Assembly (NCBI RefSeq): GCF_017497985.1
Contig: NZ_JAGDFV010000019.1
Span: forward strand, 1 to 64,000
Direction: 5' to 3'
DNA length: 64,000 nt
Source of the DNA: Meiothermus sp. CFH 77666
GTDB lineage: Bacteria > Deinococcota > Deinococci > Deinococcales > Thermaceae
Shown here piece after piece: positions 34,463 through 44,333 of the stretch; positions within the stretch are counted from its first letter, which is position 1, and each line of letters opens with the position of its first letter. Position numbers and translations under genes: made by a program. The notes below the pieces were generated by a model. The model saw nothing but the letters and a program-made list of their open reading frames with translations, had not been told where the DNA came from and did not search any database.

Positions 34463-35512
34463 TTAGACCTCCGGCTCTACCTGTACCCGAATCGCCTCGA
34501 GCGCCAACCCCACCCGCACCACGCTGAAGCGCTCGCGAGGCGTTGAAGAACCCCTGTAACCCTTCGTTTGGGAGGTTTTGAAGAAACGCACCCGAACCCC
34601 CGAGGCGCTGAAGCCATCCTCCGGGCTGGCTCGAAACGACAACCCGATGGTCGTCTGTTCGGCGCTCTGCACCAGGCGGGTCAGCGTCCGGAGTAAGGCA
34701 TACGGCGCAAAGATATCGGTGCTCACGGGGTTTTTCAGTTCCGGGTCGGGTGCTTGGATGGGGCTGCGGCTGGGGTGTATCTGGAATTCCCCTTGGGCCG
34801 GGTCGTAGCGATCCCCCTGGGCTAGCAGGCTCACCTGCCAGCCAGTCCGGGTGTGCTCGAGGAAGACTACGCAGCTCTCACCCACGACCTCCCAGGGGCC
34901 CCGCTCCGGCATCACCAGCGCGGTGTTTTCGTCCACGCCCACGCCGAGCCCTACCCCGGCTTGCTCCACCGCCCGCATCAGCCGCCCAAAGCGTCCCCAG
35001 GCCAGAAAATGCTGGTCTACCTGCACATTTTTGACCAAACCCAGTCCGGGCTGCATGGAGAGCGTCTCGCCCTCGCCCAACCAGGTGTCCAGGCTCTGGC
35101 CCCCGGCAATCATCGGGTCGGCCATTGCCGCTGTGCCGGCGCTGCTACCGGCCACCCCGGCTCCCTCCGCAAACTTACGCTCCAGGAGTGCCAGGGCAGG
35201 GGTTCCCAGCAAAGCCCGGGTAATCTGGCGCTGATCCCCCCCAGAAAAGAAAAACCCTGAGCAGCTTTCCATTTGCGAGAGCACGGCAGGGTCTTGGGCA
35301 AGGATAGGAGCGTTTTCAACCGTGATGCCGATGTGTTGGGGGTCAAAACCCTGCGCCCTGAACAATGCCGCGTTCACTTCCCAGCTCTGGGCCGGGTCGC
35401 TGCTGGCAGTGGTAAAGATGCCGATGCGGGGGCCGCAGTGCTCGAGGATTTTCGCAAACACCGCTTGGTTGTCGGCCTGAAGCGCCCCCCCTACCAGAAT
35501 GACGGTTCCCAT
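34463..35512 (-). CDS. Cyanophycinase-like serine peptidase (family S51)
   Basis: A 349-residue protein. Residues 1-260 match the S51 fold: ILVGGALQADNQ at the start, FFFSGGDQRQITRALLG (about 88-104), and the nucleophile motif GVAGSSAGTAAM with the catalytic Ser (about 122). Cyanophycinases split the Asp-Arg polymer cyanophycin into dipeptides. The last 80 residues are a C-terminal extension (ISLSFRASPEDGFSASGVRV-like strands) not seen in the short enzymes. No cyanophycin synthetase gene is adjacent, so it may act on another beta-Asp peptide. It lies upstream-to-downstream with the SAM decarboxylase gene, 55 bases apart, on the same strand. Confidence 0.8.
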   Translation of the reverse strand: MGTVILVGGALQADNQAVFAKILEHCGPRIGIFTTASSDPAQSWEVNAALFRAQGFDPQHIGITVENAPILAQDPAVLSQMESCSGFFFSGGDQRQITRALLGTPALALLERKFAEGAGVAGSSAGTAAMADPMIAGGQSLDTWLGEGETLSMQPGLGLVKNVQVDQHFLAWGRFGRLMRAVEQAGVGLGVGVDENTALVMPERGPWEVVGESCVVFLEHTRTGWQVSLLAQGDRYDPAQGEFQIHPSRSPIQAPDPELKNPVSTDIFAPYALLRTLTRLVQSAEQTTIGLSFRASPEDGFSASGVRVRFFKTSQTKGYRGSSTPRERFSVVRVGLALEAIRVQVEPEV

Positions 35513-35567
35513 GTTCTAAAAACCGGGATTTCTCCCGGCCCTGACGCCCATGCGTGGTTGCTGGCGG

Positions 35568-36044
35568 CTAGCCGATACGGGCCTCCACGTATTCCCGTTC
35601 GCCTGCCACAATCTGCCGGGCGAGTTCGATGTCTTTGGGGTACTCCTTGCCCCGGTTAATCAGATAGGTCTCGTAGCGCCCAATTTCGAAGTGTTCCACC
35701 ACTTGCTTGAGCGCCTTGCCCAGGTCAAATGCCTTGCAGGAAAAAATATCCACGCTGATAAAACGCTGGCTGGGGAAGGTATGAATGGCAATGTGGCTTT
35801 CGGCAATAATCACCACCCCGGTAATCCCTTCCGCCTGGCCTGGCATGGCCGGATAGCGCTGCACCACCGGCGGCAGCACCTTGGTCATCTCCATCTCTTC
35901 GGGTAGCTGATCCAGCACTTGCCGAATTAGCTCGAAGTCGGCCAGTTTTTCTGCATTTGCGTGGTAGCCGTCTATCATCAGGTGCGGGCCAAAACCGAAC
36001 AGTTCCAACCTCGTATCCTCCAAAAGCTTGCGGCTTTCAAGCAC
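35568..36044 (-). CDS. speD: S-adenosylmethionine decarboxylase proenzyme
   Basis: A 158-residue prokaryotic class Ib enzyme that makes the aminopropyl donor for spermidine and the branched long polyamines of thermophiles. It self-cleaves before the Ser in VVIIAESHIAIHTFP (Ser about residue 82), which becomes the pyruvoyl group. The same segment has the conserved His residues, and FSCKAFD holds the processing Cys (about 102). Slightly longer than the T. maritima enzyme at the N-terminus; an internal start at MIDGYH would be too short. GGATAC-type sequence, without a good ribosome site, precedes the ATG. Confidence 0.92.
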   Translation of the reverse strand: MLESRKLLEDTRLELFGFGPHLMIDGYHANAEKLADFELIRQVLDQLPEEMEMTKVLPPVVQRYPAMPGQAEGITGVVIIAESHIAIHTFPSQRFISVDIFSCKAFDLGKALKQVVEHFEIGRYETYLINRGKEYPKDIELARQIVAGEREYVEARIG

Positions 36045-36298
36045 CGGGGCCTACCCTGTACCTTGTCCGCAGCCTTGCAAGACGGCCACCTTGGGGTCGT
36101 CTCAACAGCCCATCATTATGGGCAAAAGGCGGTTGGCTGTCAATCGAAGCCGAAAAAGCTCGTTCTGAAGCTGATGGGTGGGCCATGCAGGCCGGGAAGA
36201 TTGGAATAAGTGTTATTAATTACACCAGTTCCTTTCATCCGGCGTTGTGGCCTCATTTATTTTCACACCAGGCCAAAAGCAGGTATAGTCTGGAGGAA

Positions 36299-37042
36299 AT
36301 GAGTACGAAACCTGTGATAAGTACAAAAACAGACCGGCAGGACAACTGGTGGATCGAACCCCTTTTCACAGTACTAAGTCTGGGCCTGTTTGGGTTGTAT
36401 GCCCTGTGGGTGGCGTGGAACCGCCAGCATTACGAGTTTGGCCCCTACCTATCGCCGTTCTACTCGATTCCCATCCCTGGGGTACATGCCAAAGACCTCG
36501 AGTGGCTGGCCATCTCACCGGCTTTCTTGGTGCTGTGGATTCCTTTAGGCTTCCGTGCTACCTGCTACTACTACCGCAAAGCCTACTACCGGGCTTTCTT
36601 CTGGGATCCACCGGCGTGTGCGGTTCCCGAGCTCCGCAAAGCGTACTCCGGCGAGCGGGCATTCCCGTTTGTTCTCAATAACCTGCACAGGTACTTCTGG
36701 TACCTCTCCGTACCGGTTGTAGCCTTCCTCTGGTACGACGCCATCAAGGCGTTCTTCTTTGAAGACGGCTTCGGCATTGGCGTGGGCAGCCTGGTCATGC
36801 TGGGCAACGTAATCTTGCTCTCCTATTACACCTTCTCCTGCCATGCCTGGCGGCACATCGCTGGAGGGTGCCTTAACTGCATGTCCAAGCATAAAACCCG
36901 CTACAACCTGTGGCAGCGCATTACCCGCATCAACGAGAGCCACGGGTTCTGGGGGGTAACCAGCATGCTCTCGGTATGGTTCACCGATGTATACATTCGT
37001 CTCTGCTCGATGGGCACCATTACCGATATCCGCTTTTTCTAA
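36299..37042 (+). CDS. sdhC: Succinate dehydrogenase membrane anchor, Sdh1 type, with Cys/His cluster
   Basis: A 247-residue membrane protein with five hydrophobic segments (about 18-42, 70-92, 128-150, 160-182, 212-235), unlike the three-helix anchors of E. coli. It precedes sdhA and sdhB and resembles in size and order the anchor of mycobacterial Sdh1. At the end of helix four the sequence CHAWRHIAGGCLNC gives Cys181, His182, His186, Cys191 and Cys194, a possible metal-cluster site. A membrane-embedded Rieske-like cluster has been reported for mycobacterial Sdh1; the link is inference. Start at 36299 follows GGAGG; in-frame sequence before it has no similarity. Confidence 0.85.
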   Translation: MSTKPVISTKTDRQDNWWIEPLFTVLSLGLFGLYALWVAWNRQHYEFGPYLSPFYSIPIPGVHAKDLEWLAISPAFLVLWIPLGFRATCYYYRKAYYRAFFWDPPACAVPELRKAYSGERAFPFVLNNLHRYFWYLSVPVVAFLWYDAIKAFFFEDGFGIGVGSLVMLGNVILLSYYTFSCHAWRHIAGGCLNCMSKHKTRYNLWQRITRINESHGFWGVTSMLSVWFTDVYIRLCSMGTITDIRFF

Positions 37043-37051
37043 AGGAGCCAT

Positions 37052-38881
37052 ATGGAATCCTACACAACTCACGACTACGACGTACTAGTGATTGGGGCCG
37101 GTGGTGCTGGTCTGCGGGCTGCCATCGCTGCTATTGAAAAAGGGGCCAGGGTGGGCGTGGTTACCAAAAGCCTTCTGGGCAAGGCCCACACCGTAATGGC
37201 CGAAGGGGGCATGGCTGCCGCTATGGGCAATGTGCGCCCGGAGGACAACTGGAAGGTTCACTTCCGCGACACCCTCAAGGGCGGGGGCATGCTCAACAAC
37301 TGGAAAATGGTGCAGAACTACACCAGGGAGGCCCCCGACCGCGTACGCGAACTCGAGCAGTGGGGCGCTGTCTTTGACCGCACTCCGGACGGGCGCATTA
37401 ACCAGCGCAACTTCGGCGGGCACTCCTACCCCCGGCTGGCCCACGTCGGCGACCGCACGGGCCTCGAGCTCATCCGAACCCTGCAAGACCACGCCGTCAA
37501 GATGGGCATCCATGCCCACATGGAAACCACCATCTACCGCCTCCTCACCGATGCGGGCCGGGTGGTTGGTGCGCTGGGCTTTAGCCGCCAGACCGGCGAA
37601 TTCCTGGTCTTCCGGGCCAAGGCAGTGGTGCTGGCAACGGGGGGTCTGGGGCGTATTTACCAGATTACCTCCAACTCCTGGGAGTGCACCGGCGACGGCT
37701 TCTCGCTGGCCAGCATGGTGGGTGCCGACCTGATTGACATGGAGTTCATCCAGTTCCACCCCACCGGCATGGTCTGGCCCCCCAGTGTAATGGGCATTCT
37801 GGTCACCGAGGGGGTTCGCGGCGAGGGCGGAGTGCTCAAGAACAGCGAAGGCAAACGCTTCATGTTCGACAATGTGCCTGAGCGCTACAAAGGCGAGTTC
37901 GCCGAGACCGAAGAGGAGGCCGAGCGCTGGCTGCAAGGCGACCGCAACGCCCGGAGGCCCCCGGAGTTGCTTACCCGTGATGTGGTGGCTCGAGCCATCC
38001 GCAAGGAGGTCAACGAAGGCCGGGGCAGTCCCCACGGTGGAGCTTTCCTGGACATTGCCAGCCGGCGTCCTGCCGATTACATCAAAAAGAAACTCCCCAG
38101 CATGTACCACCAGTTCATGAAGCTTGGCAATTTGGACATCACCAAGGAGCCCATGGAGGTGGGGCCCACCTGCCACTACGTGATGGGTGGGGTACGGGTA
38201 GACCCTGACACCCAGGCCACCAACATTCCCGGCCTTTACGCCGCAGGCGAGGTGGCGGGCGGTCTGCACGGCGCCAACCGCCTGGGTGGCAACTCGCTAT
38301 CCGATCTGGTGGTGTTTGGGCGCAGGGCAGGGATGGCTGCTGCCGAGTATGCTGCCCAGCAGTCGGGCTCGTTCCAGGTGGACGAAGCCCAGGTGCGGGC
38401 CTATATTGCCGAAGCGCTGCAACCCTTCAGTAACCCCCAGGGCGAGAACCCCTTTGCCCTAATGAAAGAGCTGCGCACAACCATGCAGAAAAATGCGGGC
38501 ATCATGCGCGAGGAGGGCGAACTCAAAACCCAGCTCGAGATTCTCGAAAACCTCAAGAAAAGGGCCTGGAACACCTCGGTCTCCGGGGGGCGGGCCTACA
38601 ACCCTGGCTGGCACACCGCTCTGGATATCCGGCTCATGGTGGAGATTTCCCAGGCGGTGGTGCTGGCGGCGCTGGCCCGCAAAGAAAGCCGGGGGGGCCA
38701 TGCCCGGCTCGACTACCCCGACCCCGACCCCACTTTTGCCAAGCTTAATCATGTGATTCGCCGCAGCAGTGACGGAAGCTTAAGCGTGGTAGCCGAACCC
38801 CTGCCCGAGATGCCCGACGAGCTACGCAAGATTGCGGAAGCCAAGGATCTTAAGGAAATCAGCGAAAAGGTGGGAGCCTGA
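37052..38881 (+). CDS. sdhA: Succinate dehydrogenase flavoprotein subunit
   Basis: A 609-residue flavoprotein. VIGAGGAGLRAA (residues 13-24) binds the FAD adenine; GKAHTVMAEGG has the His (residue 46) that attaches FAD covalently; FHPTGMV and RGEGGVLKNSEGKRF hold the substrate and active-site Arg residues; and HGANRLGGNSLSDLVVFGRRAG is the C-terminal FAD motif. Oxidises succinate in the TCA cycle. It follows sdhC by 9 bases with AAGGAG before the ATG. Confidence 0.97.
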   Translation: MESYTTHDYDVLVIGAGGAGLRAAIAAIEKGARVGVVTKSLLGKAHTVMAEGGMAAAMGNVRPEDNWKVHFRDTLKGGGMLNNWKMVQNYTREAPDRVRELEQWGAVFDRTPDGRINQRNFGGHSYPRLAHVGDRTGLELIRTLQDHAVKMGIHAHMETTIYRLLTDAGRVVGALGFSRQTGEFLVFRAKAVVLATGGLGRIYQITSNSWECTGDGFSLASMVGADLIDMEFIQFHPTGMVWPPSVMGILVTEGVRGEGGVLKNSEGKRFMFDNVPERYKGEFAETEEEAERWLQGDRNARRPPELLTRDVVARAIRKEVNEGRGSPHGGAFLDIASRRPADYIKKKLPSMYHQFMKLGNLDITKEPMEVGPTCHYVMGGVRVDPDTQATNIPGLYAAGEVAGGLHGANRLGGNSLSDLVVFGRRAGMAAAEYAAQQSGSFQVDEAQVRAYIAEALQPFSNPQGENPFALMKELRTTMQKNAGIMREEGELKTQLEILENLKKRAWNTSVSGGRAYNPGWHTALDIRLMVEISQAVVLAALARKESRGGHARLDYPDPDPTFAKLNHVIRRSSDGSLSVVAEPLPEMPDELRKIAEAKDLKEISEKVGA

Positions 38882-38882
38882 C

Positions 38883-39653
38883 ATGTCAACCGTTACCTTT
38901 AAAGTTTTCCGGGGTGACCGAAACGGCGGTGAGCTTAAGGATTACACCGTAGAGGTACAAGAGGGCATGGTGGTGCTGGATGTAATCCACCAAATCCAGG
39001 CCGAGCAGGCCCCCGACCTGGCCTGCCGGTGGAACTGCAAGGCTGGCAAGTGCGGTTCCTGCGGGGCTGAGGTGAATGGTAAGCCTACCCTGATGTGCAT
39101 GACCCGGCTGGATACCATTGACACCAGCAAGCCCGTTACGGTGCGCCCCATGAAAACCTTCCCGGTGATCCGCGACCTGGTCACCGACGTGAAATGGAAT
39201 TACGAAGCCAACAAGAAAATCAAGCCCTTCACCCCAGCCCCCAATACCGACTGGATCATGATGCAGGAGGACGTGGATCGGGTGCAGGAGTTCCGGAAGT
39301 GCATTGAGTGCTTCCTGTGTCAGAATGTTTGTCACGTATTGCGCGAGCACAACGAGAAGACCGGCTTCATCGGGCCGCGCCTGCTGGTACGAACCGCCAG
39401 CCTCGAGATGCACCCCCTCGACACCGCCAATCGCCTGGAGATGCTCAAAAACGAGGGCGGCATCGGCTACTGCAACATCACCAAGTGCTGCACCGAGGTC
39501 TGCCCCGAGCACATCCACATTACCGACAATGCGATTATTCCCCTCAAGGAACGGGTGGTGGACGAATACTACGACCCTGTTTTGAGCTTCTTCCGGCGCC
39601 TGTTCAGCAGCAAGAAACCAGCCGAGCCCAGTGGTCAGGCGGCTGATGACTGA
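38883..39653 (+). CDS. sdhB: Succinate dehydrogenase iron-sulfur subunit
   Basis: A 256-residue electron-transfer subunit. The N-terminal ferredoxin domain binds [2Fe-2S] through CRWNCKAGKCGSC and the later Cys in LMC (about residues 48-75). CIECFLCQNVC and CNITKCCTEVCP in the C-terminal half bind the other clusters. The FRGDRNGGELKDY start and EGMVVLDVI segment match the Sdh1 type. ATG at 38883 is one base after the sdhA stop, with GGTGGGAG upstream. A terminator closes the operon. Confidence 0.96.
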   Translation: MSTVTFKVFRGDRNGGELKDYTVEVQEGMVVLDVIHQIQAEQAPDLACRWNCKAGKCGSCGAEVNGKPTLMCMTRLDTIDTSKPVTVRPMKTFPVIRDLVTDVKWNYEANKKIKPFTPAPNTDWIMMQEDVDRVQEFRKCIECFLCQNVCHVLREHNEKTGFIGPRLLVRTASLEMHPLDTANRLEMLKNEGGIGYCNITKCCTEVCPEHIHITDNAIIPLKERVVDEYYDPVLSFFRRLFSSKKPAEPSGQAADD

Positions 39654-39670
39654 ATAATCCGGTAGTCTAT

Positions 39671-39713
39671 ACCCCTCTCCTGGACGCCAAGAGCCAGCCG
39701 GAGAGGGGTTTTT
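39671..39713 (+). terminator. Rho-independent terminator of the sdh operon
   Basis: ACCCCTCTCC (39671-39680) and GGAGAGGGGT (39700-39709) form a perfect 10-bp stem with a 19-base loop, followed by TTTT. 17 bases after the sdhB stop. Confidence 0.88.
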
Positions 39714-39840
39714 GTATCTGAGTCCAAGCAGCAGTGGCGTCGTATCAGAGCGGTTCCACAAATTCTCGTACTACTGCTGTTGGTTGAGGTTCAGCAATTT
39801 GCGAACCATGAAACTTGTTGCAGAATGATTAGAAAGCATT

Positions 39841-40917
39841 ATGCCGCCGCAGCCCTTTCTTGAGGATCCAGACTCCACCGCTCCCCTGCGGGCCAGGGCC
39901 TACTTTTTCATTCTGCCGGTGGTGGCGTGGGCGGCGCTTTTCGCCTGGTCGCAGCTCGACATCGCCAGCGAGGAAACTTTTTACGAGAAGTATTCTCTGC
40001 TGATCATGGCCATCTGGCTGGGGGTGTGCTGGATTGGATTGCTGGTTCACAGGTGGGTCAATTTTCACACCGTCGAACGGGGGGTTTTCTGGAGCGCTGC
40101 GCTCTTGATGGTGCTCAATATCTACTACAACCTGCTGGCCCTGAGCAGCGAGGGGCTGTGGAATTCCTCCCTTTGGGTTGCGGTGGTATTTGTAATGGCC
40201 TACTTTGTGTTCTCGCCGCGCCAGGCCTGGCTGGTTTCGCTGGGAATTTTCGCGGCATTTGTGTTGGTGGGGCTGCTGGCCCTGCTGCCGCAGTCTTTGC
40301 AGGGGCTGCCCCTCGACCAGAACGCAATAGTACAGCTCTACGTCTCGCAGTTGTGCTATCTGATCCTGTTCCGGCTGCTGGTACTATCCAAGGAGCACTC
40401 CATGCAGGTGCGCCTCGAGGCCGCCAGGTTTTACGCGCTGGCCCATACCGACCCGCTGACCAACACCGCTAACCGACGCTCCATTATGGAGGCCCTGCAC
40501 CGGCTCCTCGAGCACCACCAAAAAACCGGCGAACCCCTTTCGCTGGTGCTGCTGGATCTGGATCGCTTCAAGCAAATCAACGACCAGTACGGGCACGAGA
40601 TGGGCGATAAAGTGCTCATTCACATCGTGCAGACCCTGAAGCAAAGTCTGCGCTCTGGCGACCTGTTAGGGCGTTGGGGCGGCGAGGAGTTTGTGCTCCT
40701 GCTGCCCAACACCCCCCTTCAGGAAGCCCAGCAGTTATGCGAACAGCTCCAGCAGCAACTGGCCGAGCATCCCATGGACAACCTGCGGCCTGTCTCGGCC
40801 AGCTCTGGCATTGCTACAGCTGTGCCGGGCGACACCCCCGACTACCTGATCTCGAGAGCCGACACCGCCATGTATCTTTCCAAGCAGGCGGGGGGCAACC
40901 GGGTGGAGGTTGCTTAA
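39841..40917 (+). CDS. Membrane-bound diguanylate cyclase
   Basis: A 358-residue protein. About six hydrophobic segments fill residues 18-180, a probable membrane sensor without a named domain. A GGDEF domain (about 200-358) follows: HTDPLTNTANRR, LDLDRFKQIND and the active-site GGEEF (about 279-283). RSGD ends five residues before GGEEF, the right position for an inhibitory c-di-GMP site. Makes c-di-GMP, commonly linked to attachment and exopolysaccharide. No ribosome site is clear, and the gene stands alone. Confidence 0.92.
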   Translation: MPPQPFLEDPDSTAPLRARAYFFILPVVAWAALFAWSQLDIASEETFYEKYSLLIMAIWLGVCWIGLLVHRWVNFHTVERGVFWSAALLMVLNIYYNLLALSSEGLWNSSLWVAVVFVMAYFVFSPRQAWLVSLGIFAAFVLVGLLALLPQSLQGLPLDQNAIVQLYVSQLCYLILFRLLVLSKEHSMQVRLEAARFYALAHTDPLTNTANRRSIMEALHRLLEHHQKTGEPLSLVLLDLDRFKQINDQYGHEMGDKVLIHIVQTLKQSLRSGDLLGRWGGEEFVLLLPNTPLQEAQQLCEQLQQQLAEHPMDNLRPVSASSGIATAVPGDTPDYLISRADTAMYLSKQAGGNRVEVA

Positions 40918-41843
40918 GCCAAGCCGCTGACCTCGAGGATAAACAGCCCATACATCACCAAAAAGAGCATGCCCTCCCAGCTCGAGATGCGCCGATCCTG
41001 TACGAGCAAATAAAACAAGAGCGAAGAGCCCACCACAAAGGGCAGCGCAAACCCCGTGAGTTCGGGCGGCGCCTTGACCGTACCGTAGACGGCCCCCGCC
41101 CCCACCACCACCAGCGCATTGAACACACAAGAGCCCAGGATATTGCCCACCGCCAGCGAGGCTTTGCCCTGCCGAGCGGCGGTAATGCTCACCACCAGTT
41201 CGGGCAGGGTCGTGCCCAGGGCCAGGATCGTGACTGCCACAATGGCCGTGGGAACGCCCAGGCCGGTAGCCAGTCCCTGGAGGCTGTTCACCGTCCAGTC
41301 GGCCCCAAAGTAAATGCCCACCGCACTGAACACCACAACGAGCAAATCGCGCCCTGCCATGGGGGGCCTGGTTTCGCTGCTTTGCCCGCTGCTGCCTTCC
41401 TTGAGCAAATATGCCACATAGACTCCATAGACGGCCAACAAGCACAGCCCTTCCACCCGCCCTACCACTCCGTCAAACATCACCACACCCAGCACAAAAG
41501 CCGAGCCAACCAGAAAGTGCAGGTCTATGGCAATGTACGCCTCGCCCAGATACACCGGGCGCAACACCGAAAAAACCGTGCTCACCGCCAGAATCAGGAG
41601 CAGGTTGGAAACGTTAGCCCCCAGCACGTTGCCGCTGACAATCTCCGAGACCCCCTGGCTGACCGAGATCAGCCCCGAAACCAGCTCGGGCAGCGAGGTG
41701 CCTACCCCCACAATGATGACCCCCACCATAAAGGTAGAGAGGCCCAGGGCCAGCCCAATGCGCTCAGCAGCGCTGGTGAACAAACGCGCCGAGATAAGCA
41801 GCAAAGCCAGGCTCGCCACAAAGGTCAGGAAGAGAAGCAGCAT
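40914..41843 (-). CDS. Sodium/calcium exchanger family protein (YrbG-like)
   Basis: A 309-residue cation/Ca exchanger with about 10 hydrophobic segments and two inverted alpha repeats: GVGTSLPELVSGLISV with GNVLGANVSNLLLIL (about residues 48-90), and LGTTLPELVVSITAA with GNILGSCVFNALVVV (about 205-250). The G-S/T-x-PE and GNxxGxxxxN motifs carry the ion-binding acidic residues. Exports calcium or a similar cation against sodium or protons. Converges with the cyclase gene, 4 bases overlapping at the stops. Confidence 0.92.
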   Translation of the reverse strand: MLLLFLTFVASLALLLISARLFTSAAERIGLALGLSTFMVGVIIVGVGTSLPELVSGLISVSQGVSEIVSGNVLGANVSNLLLILAVSTVFSVLRPVYLGEAYIAIDLHFLVGSAFVLGVVMFDGVVGRVEGLCLLAVYGVYVAYLLKEGSSGQSSETRPPMAGRDLLVVVFSAVGIYFGADWTVNSLQGLATGLGVPTAIVAVTILALGTTLPELVVSITAARQGKASLAVGNILGSCVFNALVVVGAGAVYGTVKAPPELTGFALPFVVGSSLLFYLLVQDRRISSWEGMLFLVMYGLFILEVSGLA

Positions 41844-41911
41844 AGGGTACTCCTCCCCGCACCATACCCAATATCACGCAGCAGGTGCAATCATCCCACG
41901 CTTCAGGGAAA

Positions 41912-42111
41912 TTAACACTGGCTACAGGACTCCTGTTGCCTGGGAGGGCAGGGCACGTCGCCATAGCTACAAAACACGCAGCAATCCCCCGGTTTGGGCC
42001 GCATCCAGAAGTTGCACTGAGTACAAACGTAAAAACGCTGGCAAGCCTCCGTGGGCATGGTCAGACGCTCCTGGTGGCCGCAGGAGGGGCAGGTGAGGGT
42101 GGATAGCAGGT

Positions 42112-42115
<4 letters not shown>
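41912..42115 (-). CDS. GDCCVxC-type zinc-ribbon mini-protein
   Basis: A 67-residue Cys-rich protein: two CxxC pairs (CPSCG at residues 9-13 and CTQC near 31-34), then GDCCVFCSYGDVPCPP. The GDCCVxC motif defines a small family, in some bacteria a selenoprotein and often near mercury or metal genes. Here all positions are Cys. The last residues add QQESCSQC. The start MNLLSTLTCP at 42115 overlaps the last codons of mnmA on the same strand; an upstream start at 42142 would lie inside mnmA without a ribosome site. Function is unknown; a thiol or metal role is likely. Confidence 0.8.
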
Positions 42116-43200
<1,085 letters not shown>

Positions 43201-43297
43201 AAAGAACCCCAGGAGCTCGCTCCCGAAGATTAAGTGTACCTGATGCTTTTAGGATACAGGGCACACTTCCATTATTTAGACTCTAAGCAGGAGAAGC

Positions 43298-44041
43298 ATG
43301 AAGCGTCTTTTATCCCTGCTTTGGGCACTGTTGATGGGCACGGCCCTGGCTCAGAACAATCCCCTTCTGGACACCCGCTGGACACTGGCCGCCTATGCCC
43401 AGGGCGGGCACATGGTACCGGTGAGTCCGGAGGTGGGGGCGACGCTCGAGTTCGCCCAAAACCGCGTCGGAGGCCAGTCCGGCTGCAACAGCTTTGGGGG
43501 CAGCTACACCCTGGAGGGCAACACCCTGCGCTTTGGCCCCCTGATGCAAACCATGATGGCCTGCCCCGACGAAGCCATTAACCGTCTGGAGCGCGCCTAC
43601 TTGCAGGCCCTGGGACAGGTGCAGGGGTTCAGCCTGGAAGGAAACGCCCTGCGCCTGAGAAATCAGGACGGCCAGACCCTCTTGATCCTGGCCAAAGCCC
43701 GGCCCCAGGCCATCCTGGGCGAGTGGAAGGTAACTGCCATCCAGCGCGGCAATGCTATTGTCTCGGTGGTAGAAGGTGCCCAGCCCACCATGAACTTTGG
43801 TTCAGGCCGCGTGGGGGGTAACACCGGCTGCAACCAGTTCACGGCCCGCTATACCCAGGAGGGTTTCTCCCTCAAGATAGGCCCCGCCGCCAGCACCCGG
43901 CGGGCTTGCCAAGAGGCCACCGCCAGCCAGGAAGCGGCCTTCCTACAAGCCCTGGAAAAAGCCGAGACCTTCCGCATTGTGGGCCGGCGGCTCACCCTTT
44001 ACGATGCAGAGGGAAAAATACTGTTTAACCTGTCCCGCTAA
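43298..44041 (+). CDS. Secreted protein with two META (HslJ-like) domains
   Basis: A 247-residue protein with a signal peptide (MKRLLSLLWALLMGTALAQ) and two tandem META domains: residues about 24-130 (LLDTRWTLAAY, GQSGCNSFGGSY, CPDEAI) and 138-245 (ILGEWKVTAI, GNTGCNQFTARY, CQEATA). Each has the family's GxxGCN motif, with a paired downstream Cys that could form a disulfide. In E. coli HslJ is a heat-shock outer membrane protein; here the location is probably periplasmic. CAGGAG precedes the ATG. No operon partner. Confidence 0.87.
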   Translation: MKRLLSLLWALLMGTALAQNNPLLDTRWTLAAYAQGGHMVPVSPEVGATLEFAQNRVGGQSGCNSFGGSYTLEGNTLRFGPLMQTMMACPDEAINRLERAYLQALGQVQGFSLEGNALRLRNQDGQTLLILAKARPQAILGEWKVTAIQRGNAIVSVVEGAQPTMNFGSGRVGGNTGCNQFTARYTQEGFSLKIGPAASTRRACQEATASQEAAFLQALEKAETFRIVGRRLTLYDAEGKILFNLSR

Positions 44042-44235
44042 TAGTCAGTAATCGCCTGATCTAGAGCGCTCTTGGCATATTTTGAGCCACCCGACTTCAA
44101 AAAAGCTCTGCCCTGGACAGAACTGTGGCCGCCGGGATGGGCAGCAACGTCTGTGAAGAGCGCGATAGGTGGGGTTGCTGAGCAGCGACTTCGTACAGCC
44201 AATGGTTTTGGGGCCCAATCCAAAACCCTCCCCCA

Positions 44236-44258
44236 CCCTCCCTACAATGTAGGGAGGG
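44236..44258. repeat. Perfect palindrome downstream of two convergent genes
   Basis: CCCTCCCTACA-A-TGTAGGGAGGG has perfect 11-bp arms. It lies in the 292-base gap between the convergent META-protein and Uma2 genes, so a bidirectional transcript-end hairpin is plausible, but no T run flanks it on either strand. A stretch of C-rich sequence stands before it. No gene is seen in the gap. Confidence 0.5.
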
Positions 44259-44333
44259 AGCTCCACGTCAATCCCTCCAAGAAACATGGATGTAGAAGGT
44301 GTAAGTAAATATCTGCGACTTAAGAAGCCCTGG

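Noticed and set aside
36284-36289. TATAGT as the -10 box of the sdh operon
   Set aside because: It would place the transcription start at the ribosome site of sdhC, and no -35 is visible at the correct distance; the promoter is probably further upstream.
37085-38269. A 394-codon minus-strand frame antisense to sdhA
   Set aside because: sdhA carries all family motifs on the plus strand; the antisense frame is His- and Val-rich without any recognisable family.
40674-41915. A 413-codon plus-strand frame over the calcium exchanger gene
   Set aside because: Translates to a Gln/His/Arg-rich string with no fold; the minus-strand exchanger has both alpha repeats.
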